15,585 bases of DNA from an uncultured Alphaproteobacteria bacterium (GCA_938003575.1 CALKYG010000465.1:1-15585), one strand, 5' to 3'. Positions 1 through 8,149 are shown, counted from the stretch's first letter. Numbers and translations: made by a program. Notes: generated by a model from the sequence alone, not told the origin.

Positions 1-758
1 TGACCGGACCGGAACACTGTCATCGCCTTTTTCCTGCCGAGAAGAATTTCCGCCATGCCGAAATCTTCCGCCTGCGTGATTTTCATATTGTCCGGCGAAC
101 CGGGAACCAGTCTCACTTTCATGCCGGCTCGCTCGGCGACGGCCGCGTCGTCCGTCAGCGCTTCGCCGGCCGCGGCGCGGTGCGCCGCCAGGATCGCGTC
201 AAACCTGAACCCCTGCGGCGTCTGCGCGCGCCAAAGCCCGTCGCGCGGAACCGTATCCTCGATTGCCGGATGCGCGCTCCCGTCGGATTTTTTCAGCGTA
301 TCGAAAACCGGCAGCGCGGCGATGGCGCCCCCGGACTCGCGGGCTGCTGCGAGGACGCGCGAAATCGACGCCGCATCAATGAACGGTCGCGCGGCGTCGT
401 GAATGAGAACGATGTCAGGCGGCGAGCGTTCGAGGCTTTCGAGCCCGATGCGCACGCTGTCCTGTCTTTCCTTGCCGCCGTGAACCGGGGGCAGAAGCTT
501 TCGGTTTGAAAGCAGGTCCGCCATCGCGTCGGCGTAAAGGTCGCCGTCGTCTGCATGAATGATGACGCGGACAACCGCGATGTCCGGGTGATCGAGAAAG
601 GCCCGGGCGGTTCGCGCAATCACGGCTTCGCCGGCAAGCGGGCGATATTGCTTCGGGCCGCCGGTTCCGGCGCGGCTCCCGCGTCCGGCGGCGACGATGA
701 CGGCTGCGGCTCTGGTTTCGGACGTCATGCGGACCCGGCTGGTTTTCGGGCTTTTCAT
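1..758 (-). CDS. ispD: 2-C-methyl-D-erythritol 4-phosphate cytidylyltransferase (IspD), partial, probably bifunctional IspDF
   Basis: IspD catalyses CTP + MEP -> CDP-ME in the non-mevalonate isoprenoid pathway, in the cytosol. I translated the minus strand from the ATG at 758: the frame stays open for 252 codons to the window edge. The CTP-binding glycine-rich loop [16 protein letters not shown] lies at residues 23-38 and the IspD signature HDAARP at about 120-125. A monofunctional IspD is about 230 residues. Here the frame runs past the expected C-terminus (about residue 245) into MTVFRSG, which resembles the start of an IspF domain (usually followed by GFDVH). A fused IspDF, as in many alphaproteobacteria, is therefore likely, but its IspF half is outside the window. 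The start is uncertain: a second in-frame ATG at 728 gives a more typical N-terminus ([15 protein letters not shown]), and neither has a clear Shine-Dalgarno. The gene is divergent from dusB with only 30 bp between the proposed starts. Confidence 0.93.
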   Translation of the reverse strand, partial: MKSPKTSRVRMTSETRAAAVIVAAGRGSRAGTGGPKQYRPLAGEAVIARTARAFLDHPDIAVVRVIIHADDGDLYADAMADLLSNRKLLPPVHGGKERQDSVRIGLESLERSPPDIVLIHDAARPFIDAASISRVLAAARESGGAIAALPVFDTLKKSDGSAHPAIEDTVPRDGLWRAQTPQGFRFDAILAAHRAAAGEALTDDAAVAERAGMKVRLVPGSPDNMKITQAEDFGMAEILLGRKKAMTVFRSG

Positions 759-788
759 GGCGTGTTATCGGCGATAGCGAAAGCCCCA

Positions 789-1799
789 ATGATCAGCATC
801 GGCTCCATAAGTCTCGCCAACACCGTGGCGATCGCCCCGATGTCCGGGGTGTCGGACTTGCCGTTCCGTCGTGCGGCGGCGGCGGCGGGGGCGGGGCTTG
901 TCGTCTCCGAGATGGTCGCCGGCGCCGAACTCGCTCGGAAGCGGCCGGACGTCGTGCGGCGCGCAGAAGGCGACCCGGCGATTTCGCCTTTCGTCATTCA
1001 GCTTGCCGGCCGCGAAGAATATTGGATGGCTGAAGGGGCCCGCCTCGCCGAAGCCGCAGGCGCCGATATTATCGACATCAATATGGGTTGCCCGTCGCGG
1101 CAGGTGACCGGGAAGGCGTGCGGCTCCGCGCTGATGCGCGAACCCGACCGCGCAAGCCGGCTGATTGAAGCGACCGTTAAAGCGACGTCGAGGCCCGTCA
1201 CCCTGAAGATGCGTCTTGGCTGGGACCGTGATTGCCTCAATGCGCCCTTGCTGGCGAAGCGCGCCGAAGACGCCGGCGTGCGGCTGGTGACGGTCCACGG
1301 ACGCACGCGGAACCAGTTCTATGCCGGAACTGCGGACTGGGCGGCGGTGCGGGCGACCAAGGACGCGGTGGGCGTGCCGGTGCTCGTCAACGGCGATATC
1401 GAAACGCTTGCGGATGCGAAAGAGGCGCTGTCAAAATCCGGCGCGGACGGCGTGATGATCGGCCGGGCCGCGATTGGACGTCCCTGGCTCGGCGGCGCCG
1501 TCGCGAAGGCGCTCCGGACAGGCGCCAGTGAAATCGAGACGCCGCCGCTTTCCGACCAGATCGCCGGCATGATTGCGCATTACCGCGACGTGATCGCGCT
1601 TTATGGAGAGCCTCTTGGCGTGCGCGTCGCCCGAAAGCATCTTTCTGCGTTCGTCGATCAGGCGCCTGTCGAGGCGCCGGTGGTCATTCGCAAAATGTAC
1701 CGCACCGAAATTTGCCGCACGGCGAGTCCGTCGAAGGTGGAGGACCTGCTTTTGATGTTCGGCGAGGGATTGGAGTTGGGCGCGGTCGCCGCTGCTTAA
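789..1799 (+). CDS. dusB: tRNA dihydrouridine synthase DusB (NifR3 family)
   Basis: A 336-residue FMN- and NADPH-dependent enzyme that reduces uridines in the tRNA D-loop; soluble TIM barrel plus helical tail. Visible motifs are [13 protein letters not shown] (residues 16-28), [20 protein letters not shown] (about 96-115) with the catalytic cysteine C111 and nearby K109, HGRTR at 170-174, VNGDI and [14 protein letters not shown] for flavin phosphate binding. Length matches the family (about 320-340). The ATG at 789 is chosen because homology begins immediately after it. A GTG at 762 is in frame and would add 9 residues, and the frame stays open further upstream only because it reads antisense through ispD. 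No strong Shine-Dalgarno is visible. In alphaproteobacteria this gene (historically nifR3) normally begins a dusB-ntrB-ntrC-ntrY-ntrX block. Here ntrY follows after 157 bp. Confidence 0.95.
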   Translation: MISIGSISLANTVAIAPMSGVSDLPFRRAAAAAGAGLVVSEMVAGAELARKRPDVVRRAEGDPAISPFVIQLAGREEYWMAEGARLAEAAGADIIDINMGCPSRQVTGKACGSALMREPDRASRLIEATVKATSRPVTLKMRLGWDRDCLNAPLLAKRAEDAGVRLVTVHGRTRNQFYAGTADWAAVRATKDAVGVPVLVNGDIETLADAKEALSKSGADGVMIGRAAIGRPWLGGAVAKALRTGASEIETPPLSDQIAGMIAHYRDVIALYGEPLGVRVARKHLSAFVDQAPVEAPVVIRKMYRTEICRTASPSKVEDLLLMFGEGLELGAVAAA

Positions 1800-1818
1800 C
1801 CATGCTGCGGCTTTCATG

Positions 1819-1858
1819 CAACATTTGTGTTGATTTTTAGCAACAACAGTTACAATAT
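1819..1858 (+). promoter_or_regulatory. Candidate promoter with CAACA/TGTTG/CAACA repeat upstream of ntrY
   Basis: This AT-rich island sits in the 157-bp dusB-ntrY gap. CAACA (1819-1823), TGTTG (1828-1832) and CAACA (1841-1845) form a tripartite dyad in which the middle element can pair with either flank. TTGATT (1830-1835) and TACAAT (1851-1856) resemble sigma70 -35 and -10 boxes, but the spacer is only 15 bp (17 if CAATAT at 1853-1858 is the -10). Transcription would begin near 1863, giving a leader of about 95 nt before ntrY. The alternative reading is a weak dusB terminator, because the first hairpin is followed by ATTTTT. Confidence 0.38.
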
Positions 1859-1956
1859 CCGCGGTCTTGGCGTGCCGGTTCCTTTCCGTGGAACGGGCTG
1901 CGGGGTTCGCTTGTTGAAGCGGGCTGTGTCGGTTTGGCGTCCCGGTCGCGGGATTT

Positions 1957-4296
1957 ATGGCTCGAGAGGATCTGATTAACTCGGAGGTCTCACATCCGCG
2001 CCCGTCGGGAAAGGACGAGCCTCAACCCGCAGGGCCGCGCAGCGGCTGGCGCTTGAGGCGCGCGCGGGGGCTGCTTCCCAATTGGGCGTTGTCGAACACG
2101 ACGGCCGCGGCGGCGCTGATGGGCGCCGGCATCGTCGCTTTCGTCACCACCTGGTTTCTCCTCTCGCCAGCAGTCGAACAGGCGGACCGGACCGTCCTCA
2201 TTTCTCTTATCGTCGGCAATGTCGTTATTGCGGCCGGGTTCGCCACCCTGATCGGCGCTCGGTTGTGGCATGTCCTTTCCGACCGCCGGAACCAGCTTGC
2301 GGGATCTGCAACGCATCTGAAGCTCGTCGGTTTATTCTCGGCGGTCGCGGTCGTTCCCGCGATCGTCGCGTTTCTCTTCGCATTCACGATCCTGCGGTCG
2401 AGCCTCAACGACGTTTTCGGGCAAAGGATCGAGAATTACCAGAACACGGCGCGCGATCTCGCCAATGGCCTCATTGAGTTCAAGCGCGCCGAACTGGAGC
2501 TGATGTTGAAGCAGATCGCGTTCGACATCCGGCGCAGCGAGGAGGCGGGTCTCGGTCTTGAGGGAACGCCGATCAGTTTCCGCGAATATCTTTTGACGCA
2601 GGCGGAGATTCGCGGTCTCGACGCGCTGTACGCGCTCGACGGCGGGGGCAGGCTGCTCGTGCGCGCGGAAGTCCGGCCCGGCGCCTATCGCCTTCCGGCA
2701 AAAGCGACGATGGACGAACTCCGAAAGCTCGAACCCGGCGCGGGCAGCTTCGGCGTCAACGACGACAAGACATTCGACAAATTCCGGATCATCCTCAAGA
2801 TTCCCGATTATCAGTCGGGGTACCTGATCGCCTATCAGCCGATGGAGGAGGCGACGACGCGCCGCCTGATCGCGGTCAGCGCGCTCAGGAGCGACTGGGA
2901 GGAAGCGCGCGTCAGCCGATCGCGAACGGAGCGCATTTTCCTCGCCGGCTACATCATCCTCGCCTTCATCATTCTTTTCGGCGCCATCTGGCTCGCGCTC
3001 TGGGCGGCGACCCGGATCGTTCAGCCGATCGGGCGGCTCGTCAACATGGCCGGCCGCGTGTCGGCCGGCGACCTCGGCGCGAGGGTCGAAGTCCAGAAGG
3101 ACGATGGAGAGCTCGGCGTTCTGGCGCGCTCGATGAACCACATGACGGCGCAGCTTCAGACCCAGCGGGACGACCTTGTTGAAACGAACCGCCAGTTCGA
3201 CCGCCGGCGACGGTTCACCGAGGCCGTTCTGTCGGGCGTATCGGCGGGCGTTCTCGGCGTCTCGGCGAACGGACGGGTGACGATCGCAAACAGGTCGGCG
3301 GCGGAAATTGTCGAAATGAACGAAGCGCGCATGAACGGGCTGCATTTTTCGGACGTCCTGCCGGAAGCGCAGGCGCTTTTCGAAGCCGCGTCCGGCGCGC
3401 CGCACACCGTGGTTTCGGGCCATATCAATGTCAATCGCGACGGAAGCGACCGGACGCTCAGCGTCCGCATCGTCAGCGACGAAGTTGAGGGCGAACGCAG
3501 CTTCGTCGTCACCTTCGACGATATCACGCAGCTTATCAGCGCGCAGCGCTCGGCGGCCTGGGGCGACATCGCGCGGCGCATCGCGCACGAGATCAAGAAC
3601 CCGCTGACGCCGATCCAGCTCTCGGCTGAACGGCTGCGCCGGAAATATCTTTCAGAGATCAAGAGCGCGCCGGAAGTCTTCGACAAATGCACCGAGACGA
3701 TCATCCGCCATGTCGGCGATATCGGCCGAATGGTCGATGAATTCTCCTCCTTCGCCCGCATGCCGAAACCGGTGATCGGCGAGGAGGACCTGAAACAGAT
3801 CGCGCGCACCGCCGTCTTTTCCCAGCGTGTGGCGACGCCGGATATCGAGATCGAGATCGACTCCCAGGAGAGCGCGGCGCCTGTGCGATGCGACGGCCGG
3901 CTCATCGCACAGGCCATCGGCAACATTTTGAAGAACGCAGGCGAGTCTGTCGCCGCCCGGATCGCAGCGGACGAGGAGGCCGGCGCTGCGCCCGCGATGG
4001 GGCGCATTCGCGTTTCGATATCGGAAGCGGACGGCGTCGCCCGCGTGACGGTCGCCGACAACGGGGTGGGATTGCCGAAGGCGGAGCGGCACAGACTGAC
4101 AGAGCCGTACATGACGACGCGCGCGAAGGGCACAGGACTTGGTCTGGCGATCGTCAAGAAGGTTGCGGAGGAGCATGGCGGCGCGCTCTTCTTCGACGAT
4201 TGTCACGAACTGGGGCCGACCGGCGCCGTCGTCAGCCTGACGTTGCCGGCCGCTGCGGCGGGTGGAGAAAACCTTTCGGTCGCGGCCGCGGAATGA
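1957..4296 (+). CDS. ntrY: Nitrogen-regulation sensor histidine kinase NtrY
   Basis: A 779-residue inner-membrane kinase, the usual size for NtrY. Order of parts: basic, proline-rich cytoplasmic tail (1-45); three hydrophobic segments at about 47-70, 79-104 and 121-146; an extracytoplasmic sensor stretch (about 147-325); a fourth membrane segment (327-350); HAMP (about 350-405); PAS (about 415-530); HisKA with the phospho-acceptor H544 in HEIKNPLTP; and HATPase_c with an N-box (N656, N660), DNGVG starting at D701, and KGTGLGLAIVKK near 723-734. All catalytic boxes are intact. NtrY autophosphorylates and passes phosphate to NtrX; in other alphaproteobacteria the pair responds to nitrogen metabolism and redox or oxygen state. 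The ATG at 1957 has only a weak GGGA upstream, but later starts would remove the first membrane segment. ntrX follows after 22 bp, so the two are probably co-transcribed. Confidence 0.96.
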   Translation: MAREDLINSEVSHPRPSGKDEPQPAGPRSGWRLRRARGLLPNWALSNTTAAAALMGAGIVAFVTTWFLLSPAVEQADRTVLISLIVGNVVIAAGFATLIGARLWHVLSDRRNQLAGSATHLKLVGLFSAVAVVPAIVAFLFAFTILRSSLNDVFGQRIENYQNTARDLANGLIEFKRAELELMLKQIAFDIRRSEEAGLGLEGTPISFREYLLTQAEIRGLDALYALDGGGRLLVRAEVRPGAYRLPAKATMDELRKLEPGAGSFGVNDDKTFDKFRIILKIPDYQSGYLIAYQPMEEATTRRLIAVSALRSDWEEARVSRSRTERIFLAGYIILAFIILFGAIWLALWAATRIVQPIGRLVNMAGRVSAGDLGARVEVQKDDGELGVLARSMNHMTAQLQTQRDDLVETNRQFDRRRRFTEAVLSGVSAGVLGVSANGRVTIANRSAAEIVEMNEARMNGLHFSDVLPEAQALFEAASGAPHTVVSGHINVNRDGSDRTLSVRIVSDEVEGERSFVVTFDDITQLISAQRSAAWGDIARRIAHEIKNPLTPIQLSAERLRRKYLSEIKSAPEVFDKCTETIIRHVGDIGRMVDEFSSFARMPKPVIGEEDLKQIARTAVFSQRVATPDIEIEIDSQESAAPVRCDGRLIAQAIGNILKNAGESVAARIAADEEAGAAPAMGRIRVSISEADGVARVTVADNGVGLPKAERHRLTEPYMTTRAKGTGLGLAIVKKVAEEHGGALFFDDCHELGPTGAVVSLTLPAAAAGGENLSVAAAE

Positions 4297-4318
4297 AACT
4301 CGGAACAGGCAGGGGCGT

Positions 4319-5710
4319 ATGAGCATCGATATTCTGGTCGTCGACGACGAGGCGGACATTCGGGATCTTGTTTCAGGAATTCTGGAGGACGAGGGCTTCA
4401 ACCCCCGCACTGCGGCGAATTCCGACGGCGTGTTCCGGGCCATCCGGGAGCGCATTCCGGCGCTCGTCGTTCTTGACGTCTGGCTTCAGAATTCGGCGAT
4501 GGACGGGATCGAGATCCTTCAGGAAATCAAGAAAGTGCACCCGGAGCTGCCGGTCGTCATCATATCCGGACACGGAACGATCGAAACGGCGGTCGCTGCG
4601 ATCAAGAAGGGCGCGTACGATTTCATCGAAAAGCCGTTCAACGCCGACAGGCTCGTTCTCATCATCAATCGCGCGCTCGAGTCGGCGCGGTTGAGGCGCG
4701 AAAATGTCGAGCTTCGCGAGCGCGGGCCTGATTGGGGCCTTATCGGCTCTTCAACGTCGATCAATGCGCTGCGCGCGGTCATCGACCGCGTTGCAGACGC
4801 TCGCTCGCGCGTGCTGATCAGCGGCCCTTCGGGCGCCGGCAAGGAAGTGGTCGCGCGTCTTCTGCATGCAAAGTCAAGCCGCGCCGATCAGCCCTTCATC
4901 GTCGTCAGCGCGGCGACGATCGCGCCCGAACGCATGGAAGAGGAGCTCTTCGGCGTCGAGGGGGAAAGCGGCCGTCCGAAGTCGATCGGCCTCATGGAGC
5001 GCGCTCACGGCGGAACGCTGATGTTCGATGAAGTCGGCGACATGCCGATCGAAACGCAGGGAAAGATCCTGCGCGTACTCGTCGATCAGCGGTTCAAGCG
5101 CGTCGGCGGCGATTCGCCCGTCAGCGTCGACGTCCGCATCATCTCGACAACGTCGCGCGACCTTCTTGCTGATTCCGCGGACGGACGTTTTCGGGAAGAT
5201 CTTTATCATCGCCTGAATGTCGTTCCGATCATCGCTCCGTCGCTCGCCGAGCGGCGCGACGACATTCCCGCTCTGGCGACATTCTTCATCAACCGGATCT
5301 CGCGCGCGTCCGGTTTTCCGAAACGAACCCTGTCCGCGGAAACCCTCGCCGCCTTGCAGGCCTATCACTGGCCGGGCAATGTCCGGCAGCTCCACAACGT
5401 CATCGAGCGAACGCTTATCATGATGGGACGCGACCCGGCGAATTCCGAGATCGCCTGCGAGCACCTGCCGCCCGAAATTATCGACGCTGGGCTCACGATT
5501 CCGGCGGGTGAGGGGCTTGAACAGATCATCGCCCTGCCGCTTCGGGAGGCGAGGGAGCGCTTTGAACGGGAATATCTGATTGCACAGATCAACCGTTTCG
5601 GCGGAAACATCTCCCGAACGGCGGCGTTCATCGGCATGGAGCGTTCGGCGCTCCACCGGAAGCTGAAAGCGCTCGGCGTCGGCGGCGCCGCCCGGATTGA
5701 GAGCGCCTGA
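4319..5710 (+). CDS. ntrX: Response regulator NtrX (REC-AAA+-Fis)
   Basis: A 463-residue DNA-binding regulator, the partner of NtrY. The receiver domain (about 1-120) has acidic residues D9/D10, phospho-acceptor D53 in VVLDVW and K105 in EKPF. The central AAA+ domain has Walker A GPSGAGKE (169-176), Walker B TLMFDEV (D237, E238) and the FREDLYHRLN arginine-finger region. A Fis-type helix-turn-helix closes the protein (about 428-453). The sigma54-contacting GAFTGA loop is absent: ELFG at 209-212 runs into a short, unrelated EGESGRPKSIG stretch. As I recall this is usual for alphaproteobacterial NtrX, and it argues against canonical sigma54 activation. The start at 4319 is chosen because the receiver fold begins at once (MSIDILVVDDE) and G-rich sequence (4307-4315) precedes it. 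A start 57 bp upstream would overlap ntrY and add a meaningless Arg-rich tail. Confidence 0.96.
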   Translation: MSIDILVVDDEADIRDLVSGILEDEGFNPRTAANSDGVFRAIRERIPALVVLDVWLQNSAMDGIEILQEIKKVHPELPVVIISGHGTIETAVAAIKKGAYDFIEKPFNADRLVLIINRALESARLRRENVELRERGPDWGLIGSSTSINALRAVIDRVADARSRVLISGPSGAGKEVVARLLHAKSSRADQPFIVVSAATIAPERMEEELFGVEGESGRPKSIGLMERAHGGTLMFDEVGDMPIETQGKILRVLVDQRFKRVGGDSPVSVDVRIISTTSRDLLADSADGRFREDLYHRLNVVPIIAPSLAERRDDIPALATFFINRISRASGFPKRTLSAETLAALQAYHWPGNVRQLHNVIERTLIMMGRDPANSEIACEHLPPEIIDAGLTIPAGEGLEQIIALPLREARERFEREYLIAQINRFGGNISRTAAFIGMERSALHRKLKALGVGGAARIESA

Positions 5711-5740
5711 CCGGCGCCGGCTGAGAAAACAGGATAACGC

Positions 5741-7114
5741 ATGCGCATCATCATCTGCGGCGCCGGCCGCGTCGGTTTCGGCATCGCCCGCCGCCTGTCG
5801 GTTGAAAACAACGACGTAACGGTCGTTGATCAGTCGAAGGATCTCATACGGTCTATTGCGGACAGGCTCGACGTTCGAGGGGTCGTCGGAAACGGTTCCT
5901 ACCCTGAGGTGCTCGCCGATGCGGGCGCGCGCGAAGCCGACATGATCATCGCCGTCACCTATTCCGACGAAGTGAACATGATCGCGTGCCAGATCGCGCA
6001 TACGTTATTCAACGTGCCGACGAAAATCGCCCGCATCAGGGCGGCGGGATATCTCGATCCCAGCTATTCCGACCTTTTCGGCCGTCATCACATGCCGATC
6101 GACGTGATCATCTCGCCGGAGCGGGAGGTCAGCGAAGCGATCATGCAGCGGATGGCGACCCCCGGCGCGTTCGAGACGAAATCCTTCGTCGACGGGGCCG
6201 TATGGGCGGTCGGCGTCAAGCTGAATGAGGACTGCCCCATCCTCAATTCGCCGTTGCGGCAGGTCGCGTCGCTGTTCCCCGACCTGAAGATTACGATCGT
6301 GCTCATCACCCGCGGGGAGCGCATCTGGCGCGCCCATGCGGACGACCAGCTGGAGGCCGGCGATGAAATCCACTTCATCGCCGACCGCAACGATGTCGGC
6401 CGCGCGCTCGAGATCATGGGGAAAGGGGAGCGCCAGGCGCGCCGCGTCATCATTGTCGGCGGCGGCAATATCGGGCTCTACGTCGCAGGCGGTCTTGAAA
6501 AACTGGGCAGCATGAAGATCCGGCTGATCGAGCGCGATCGCGCGCGGGCGGAAATGATCGCATCCGAACTCGACCGCACCATCGTGTTGCAGGGCGACGG
6601 ACTCGACCGGGCGCTTCTGCGCGAAGCCGGCGTTGAAGACGCCGAAACCGTGGTCGCAGTGACGAACAACGACCAGGTGAACATTCTCGCCTCGGTCGTC
6701 GCCAAGCGCGAAGGCGCGCGGCGCGCCATGGCGCTGATCAATGATTCGGATTACGGCGCCATTTCCGAAGCCGTCGGCGTCGATCGTTTCGTCGATCCCC
6801 GCGCCACGACGATCTCGACGATCCTTCAGCATATCCGGCGCGGCCGGATCAAAGGTCTTTACACGGTCTCTGACGGGGCCGCGGAGCTGATTGACGCGAT
6901 CGCGCTTGAAACCTCGCCGCTGGTGAACAAGCCGCTTGCCGAGGCCGACCTGCCGGAAGGGGTCATGATCGGCGCCGTTTACCGCAACGGCAAGGTTTCG
7001 ATGCCGAACAGCCAGACCATCGTAAAGCCGGGCGACCGGATCGTCCTGATGGCGCTCAAGGACTATGTCAAAGACGTCGAACAGATGTTTCGCGTCAGCA
7101 TTGATTATTTCTGA
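5741..7114 (+). CDS. trkA: Trk system potassium uptake regulator TrkA
   Basis: A 457-residue peripheral membrane protein that gates the Trk/Ktr K+ translocase in response to nucleotides. It has the duplicated architecture of full-length TrkA (E. coli about 458 aa): RCK_N-1 with the dinucleotide-binding GAGRVG at residues 7-12, RCK_C-1 (about 140-225), RCK_N-2 beginning with IIVGGGNIG (G240-G245), and RCK_C-2 ending near the C-terminus. An AGGA lies a few bases before the ATG and the gap from ntrX is 30 bp, so it probably belongs to the ntrYX transcript. The channel subunit (TrkH/TrkG) is not in the window. Linkage of trkA to ntrYX is known in several alphaproteobacteria; why it is retained is not clear from the sequence. 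Confidence 0.95.
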   Translation: MRIIICGAGRVGFGIARRLSVENNDVTVVDQSKDLIRSIADRLDVRGVVGNGSYPEVLADAGAREADMIIAVTYSDEVNMIACQIAHTLFNVPTKIARIRAAGYLDPSYSDLFGRHHMPIDVIISPEREVSEAIMQRMATPGAFETKSFVDGAVWAVGVKLNEDCPILNSPLRQVASLFPDLKITIVLITRGERIWRAHADDQLEAGDEIHFIADRNDVGRALEIMGKGERQARRVIIVGGGNIGLYVAGGLEKLGSMKIRLIERDRARAEMIASELDRTIVLQGDGLDRALLREAGVEDAETVVAVTNNDQVNILASVVAKREGARRAMALINDSDYGAISEAVGVDRFVDPRATTISTILQHIRRGRIKGLYTVSDGAAELIDAIALETSPLVNKPLAEADLPEGVMIGAVYRNGKVSMPNSQTIVKPGDRIVLMALKDYVKDVEQMFRVSIDYF

Positions 7115-7170
7115 CCGGGAAGCCCGTTGGCGGCCTGCTTCCGAAATCCTTGTCCTGCGGCGCGCCTGAA

Positions 7171-7232
7171 CAAGGCGCCGGCGGCGGAACTGAGGATCGC
7201 CGCCGCCGCAGGAATGACCCGGCGGCGCCTTG
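7171..7232 (+). terminator. Nested GC-rich hairpin in the trkA-dat gap, possible terminator or structured leader
   Basis: CAAGGCGCCG (7171-7180) is an exact reverse complement of CGGCGCCTTG (7223-7232), a 10-bp outer stem. Inside it, GCGGCGG (7181-7187) pairs with CCGCCGC (7200-7206) around a 12-nt loop. Alternatively the inner hairpin extends to 9 bp (7179-7187 with 7200-7208) at the expense of the outer one. No T-run follows, so this is not a textbook intrinsic terminator. It could be a Rho-assisted 3' end of the ntrYX-trkA transcript, a processing site, or a leader element of dat. The pairing is read directly from the sequence; the role is inferred. Confidence 0.45.
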
Positions 7233-7251
7233 AATGCGTCGCAGCTTTGAT

Positions 7252-7261
7252 GTTGATCAAC
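7252..7261. promoter_or_regulatory. 10-bp perfect palindrome upstream of dat
   Basis: GTTGATCAAC is a perfect palindrome 27 bp before the dat start codon, just downstream of the nested hairpin and just before the probable Shine-Dalgarno GGAAAGG (7272-7278). It could be an operator for a dimeric repressor or part of a weak promoter (TTGAAT at 7230-7235 lies 16 bp upstream of GTTGAT). A single short palindrome can occur by chance, so confidence is low. Confidence 0.25.
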
Positions 7262-7288
7262 CGCGTTTACCGGAAAGGCTGACCCGAT

Positions 7289-8149
7289 ATGCCGCGCATC
7301 GCCTACGTCAACGGGGCTTATGTTCGCCTGAGAGACGCCGCCGTCCATATCGAGGATCGCGGCTATCAGTTTGCTGACGGCATTTATGAAGTGGCGCTGT
7401 TCGTCGCGGGACGGTTCTGGGACCTTGACGGACACCTTGCCCGATGGGAGCGTTCCTTGAAAGCGCTCGAAATTCCCGCCCCGATGAGCGAGCGCGCGCT
7501 CCGGGCCGTGATTCGCCGGCTCGTTACAGTGAACAGGCTCGGCGACTGCTACGTCTACATGCAGGCGACGAGGGGCGTCGCCTCCCGCAATCATCCGTTT
7601 CCGGTTGAGGGAACGGCGTCCTCGCTTGTCTTGACTGTGAAGCCTTTGAACCTCGCCAAGCTGAACGCCAACGCCGCAAAGGGAATTTCCGTCATTACGC
7701 AGCCGGACATACGCTGGGGACGCGTCGACATCAAATCTGTCGGCCTGTTGCCGAACATTCTTGCAAAAGAACAGGCGCGGCGCGTCGGCGCCGGCGAGGC
7801 GTGGCTCGTCCGCAATGGCAAGGTGACCGAGGGCGGGTCGTCGAACGCCTGGATCATCGACAAGAGCGGCGCGCTCGTCACTCACCCGCTCGGCAATGAA
7901 ATTCTCGGCGGCATCACGCGCCAGACCGTCATTCGCTGTGCGGAACTGCTGCAATTGCGTGTGGAGGAAAGGGCTTTCTCCGTCGAAGAGGCGAAAGCGG
8001 CGAGGGAGGCGTTCATCACCTCCGCCATGAATCTCGTGACGCCGGTCATCTCGATTGACGGGTCGCAGATCGGCGATGGAAAACCCGGGCCCGTCGCGAG
8101 GCGTCTGCGCGACGCTTATATCGCCGAGGTGTCGGCGGCGCCTGCCTAG
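7289..8149 (+). CDS. dat: D-amino-acid (D-alanine) aminotransferase, PLP fold type IV
   Basis: A 286-residue class IV aminotransferase that interconverts D-alanine/2-oxoglutarate and pyruvate/D-glutamate, supplying or recycling D-amino acids for peptidoglycan. The signature DRGYQFADGIYEV is at about residues 23-35. The PLP lysine is K149 in DIKSVGLLPNILAKEQA, close to K145 of the Bacillus enzyme. EGGSSNAWI and the phosphate-binding ILGGITRQT follow. The DRGYQFADG N-terminus and total length favour a D-amino-acid transaminase over IlvE or aminodeoxychorismate lyase, which share the fold; the exact D-substrate range cannot be read. GGAAAGG lies 10 nt before the ATG. The gene sits between trkA and hfq, a placement shared by several alphaproteobacteria. 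The structured gap upstream suggests it starts a separate or attenuated transcript. Confidence 0.92.
   Translation: MPRIAYVNGAYVRLRDAAVHIEDRGYQFADGIYEVALFVAGRFWDLDGHLARWERSLKALEIPAPMSERALRAVIRRLVTVNRLGDCYVYMQATRGVASRNHPFPVEGTASSLVLTVKPLNLAKLNANAAKGISVITQPDIRWGRVDIKSVGLLPNILAKEQARRVGAGEAWLVRNGKVTEGGSSNAWIIDKSGALVTHPLGNEILGGITRQTVIRCAELLQLRVEERAFSVEEAKAAREAFITSAMNLVTPVISIDGSQIGDGKPGPVARRLRDAYIAEVSAAPA

Noticed and set aside
555..788. Longer dusB reading from an ATG at 555
   Set aside because: The added 78 residues are antisense ispD with no homology; DusB homology begins right at the ATG at 789.
2332..3588. 418-codon minus-strand frame within ntrY
   Set aside because: Shadow of the ntrY reading frame with low-complexity Arg/Asp-rich translation and no start signal or domain.
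4262..4318. Longer ntrX reading from an ATG at 4262
   Set aside because: It overlaps the end of ntrY and adds an Arg-rich tail not found before receiver domains. The ATG at 4319 begins the receiver fold directly.
4874..6001. 375-codon minus-strand frame across ntrX and trkA
   Set aside because: Antisense shadow of two well-supported genes, with no motif.
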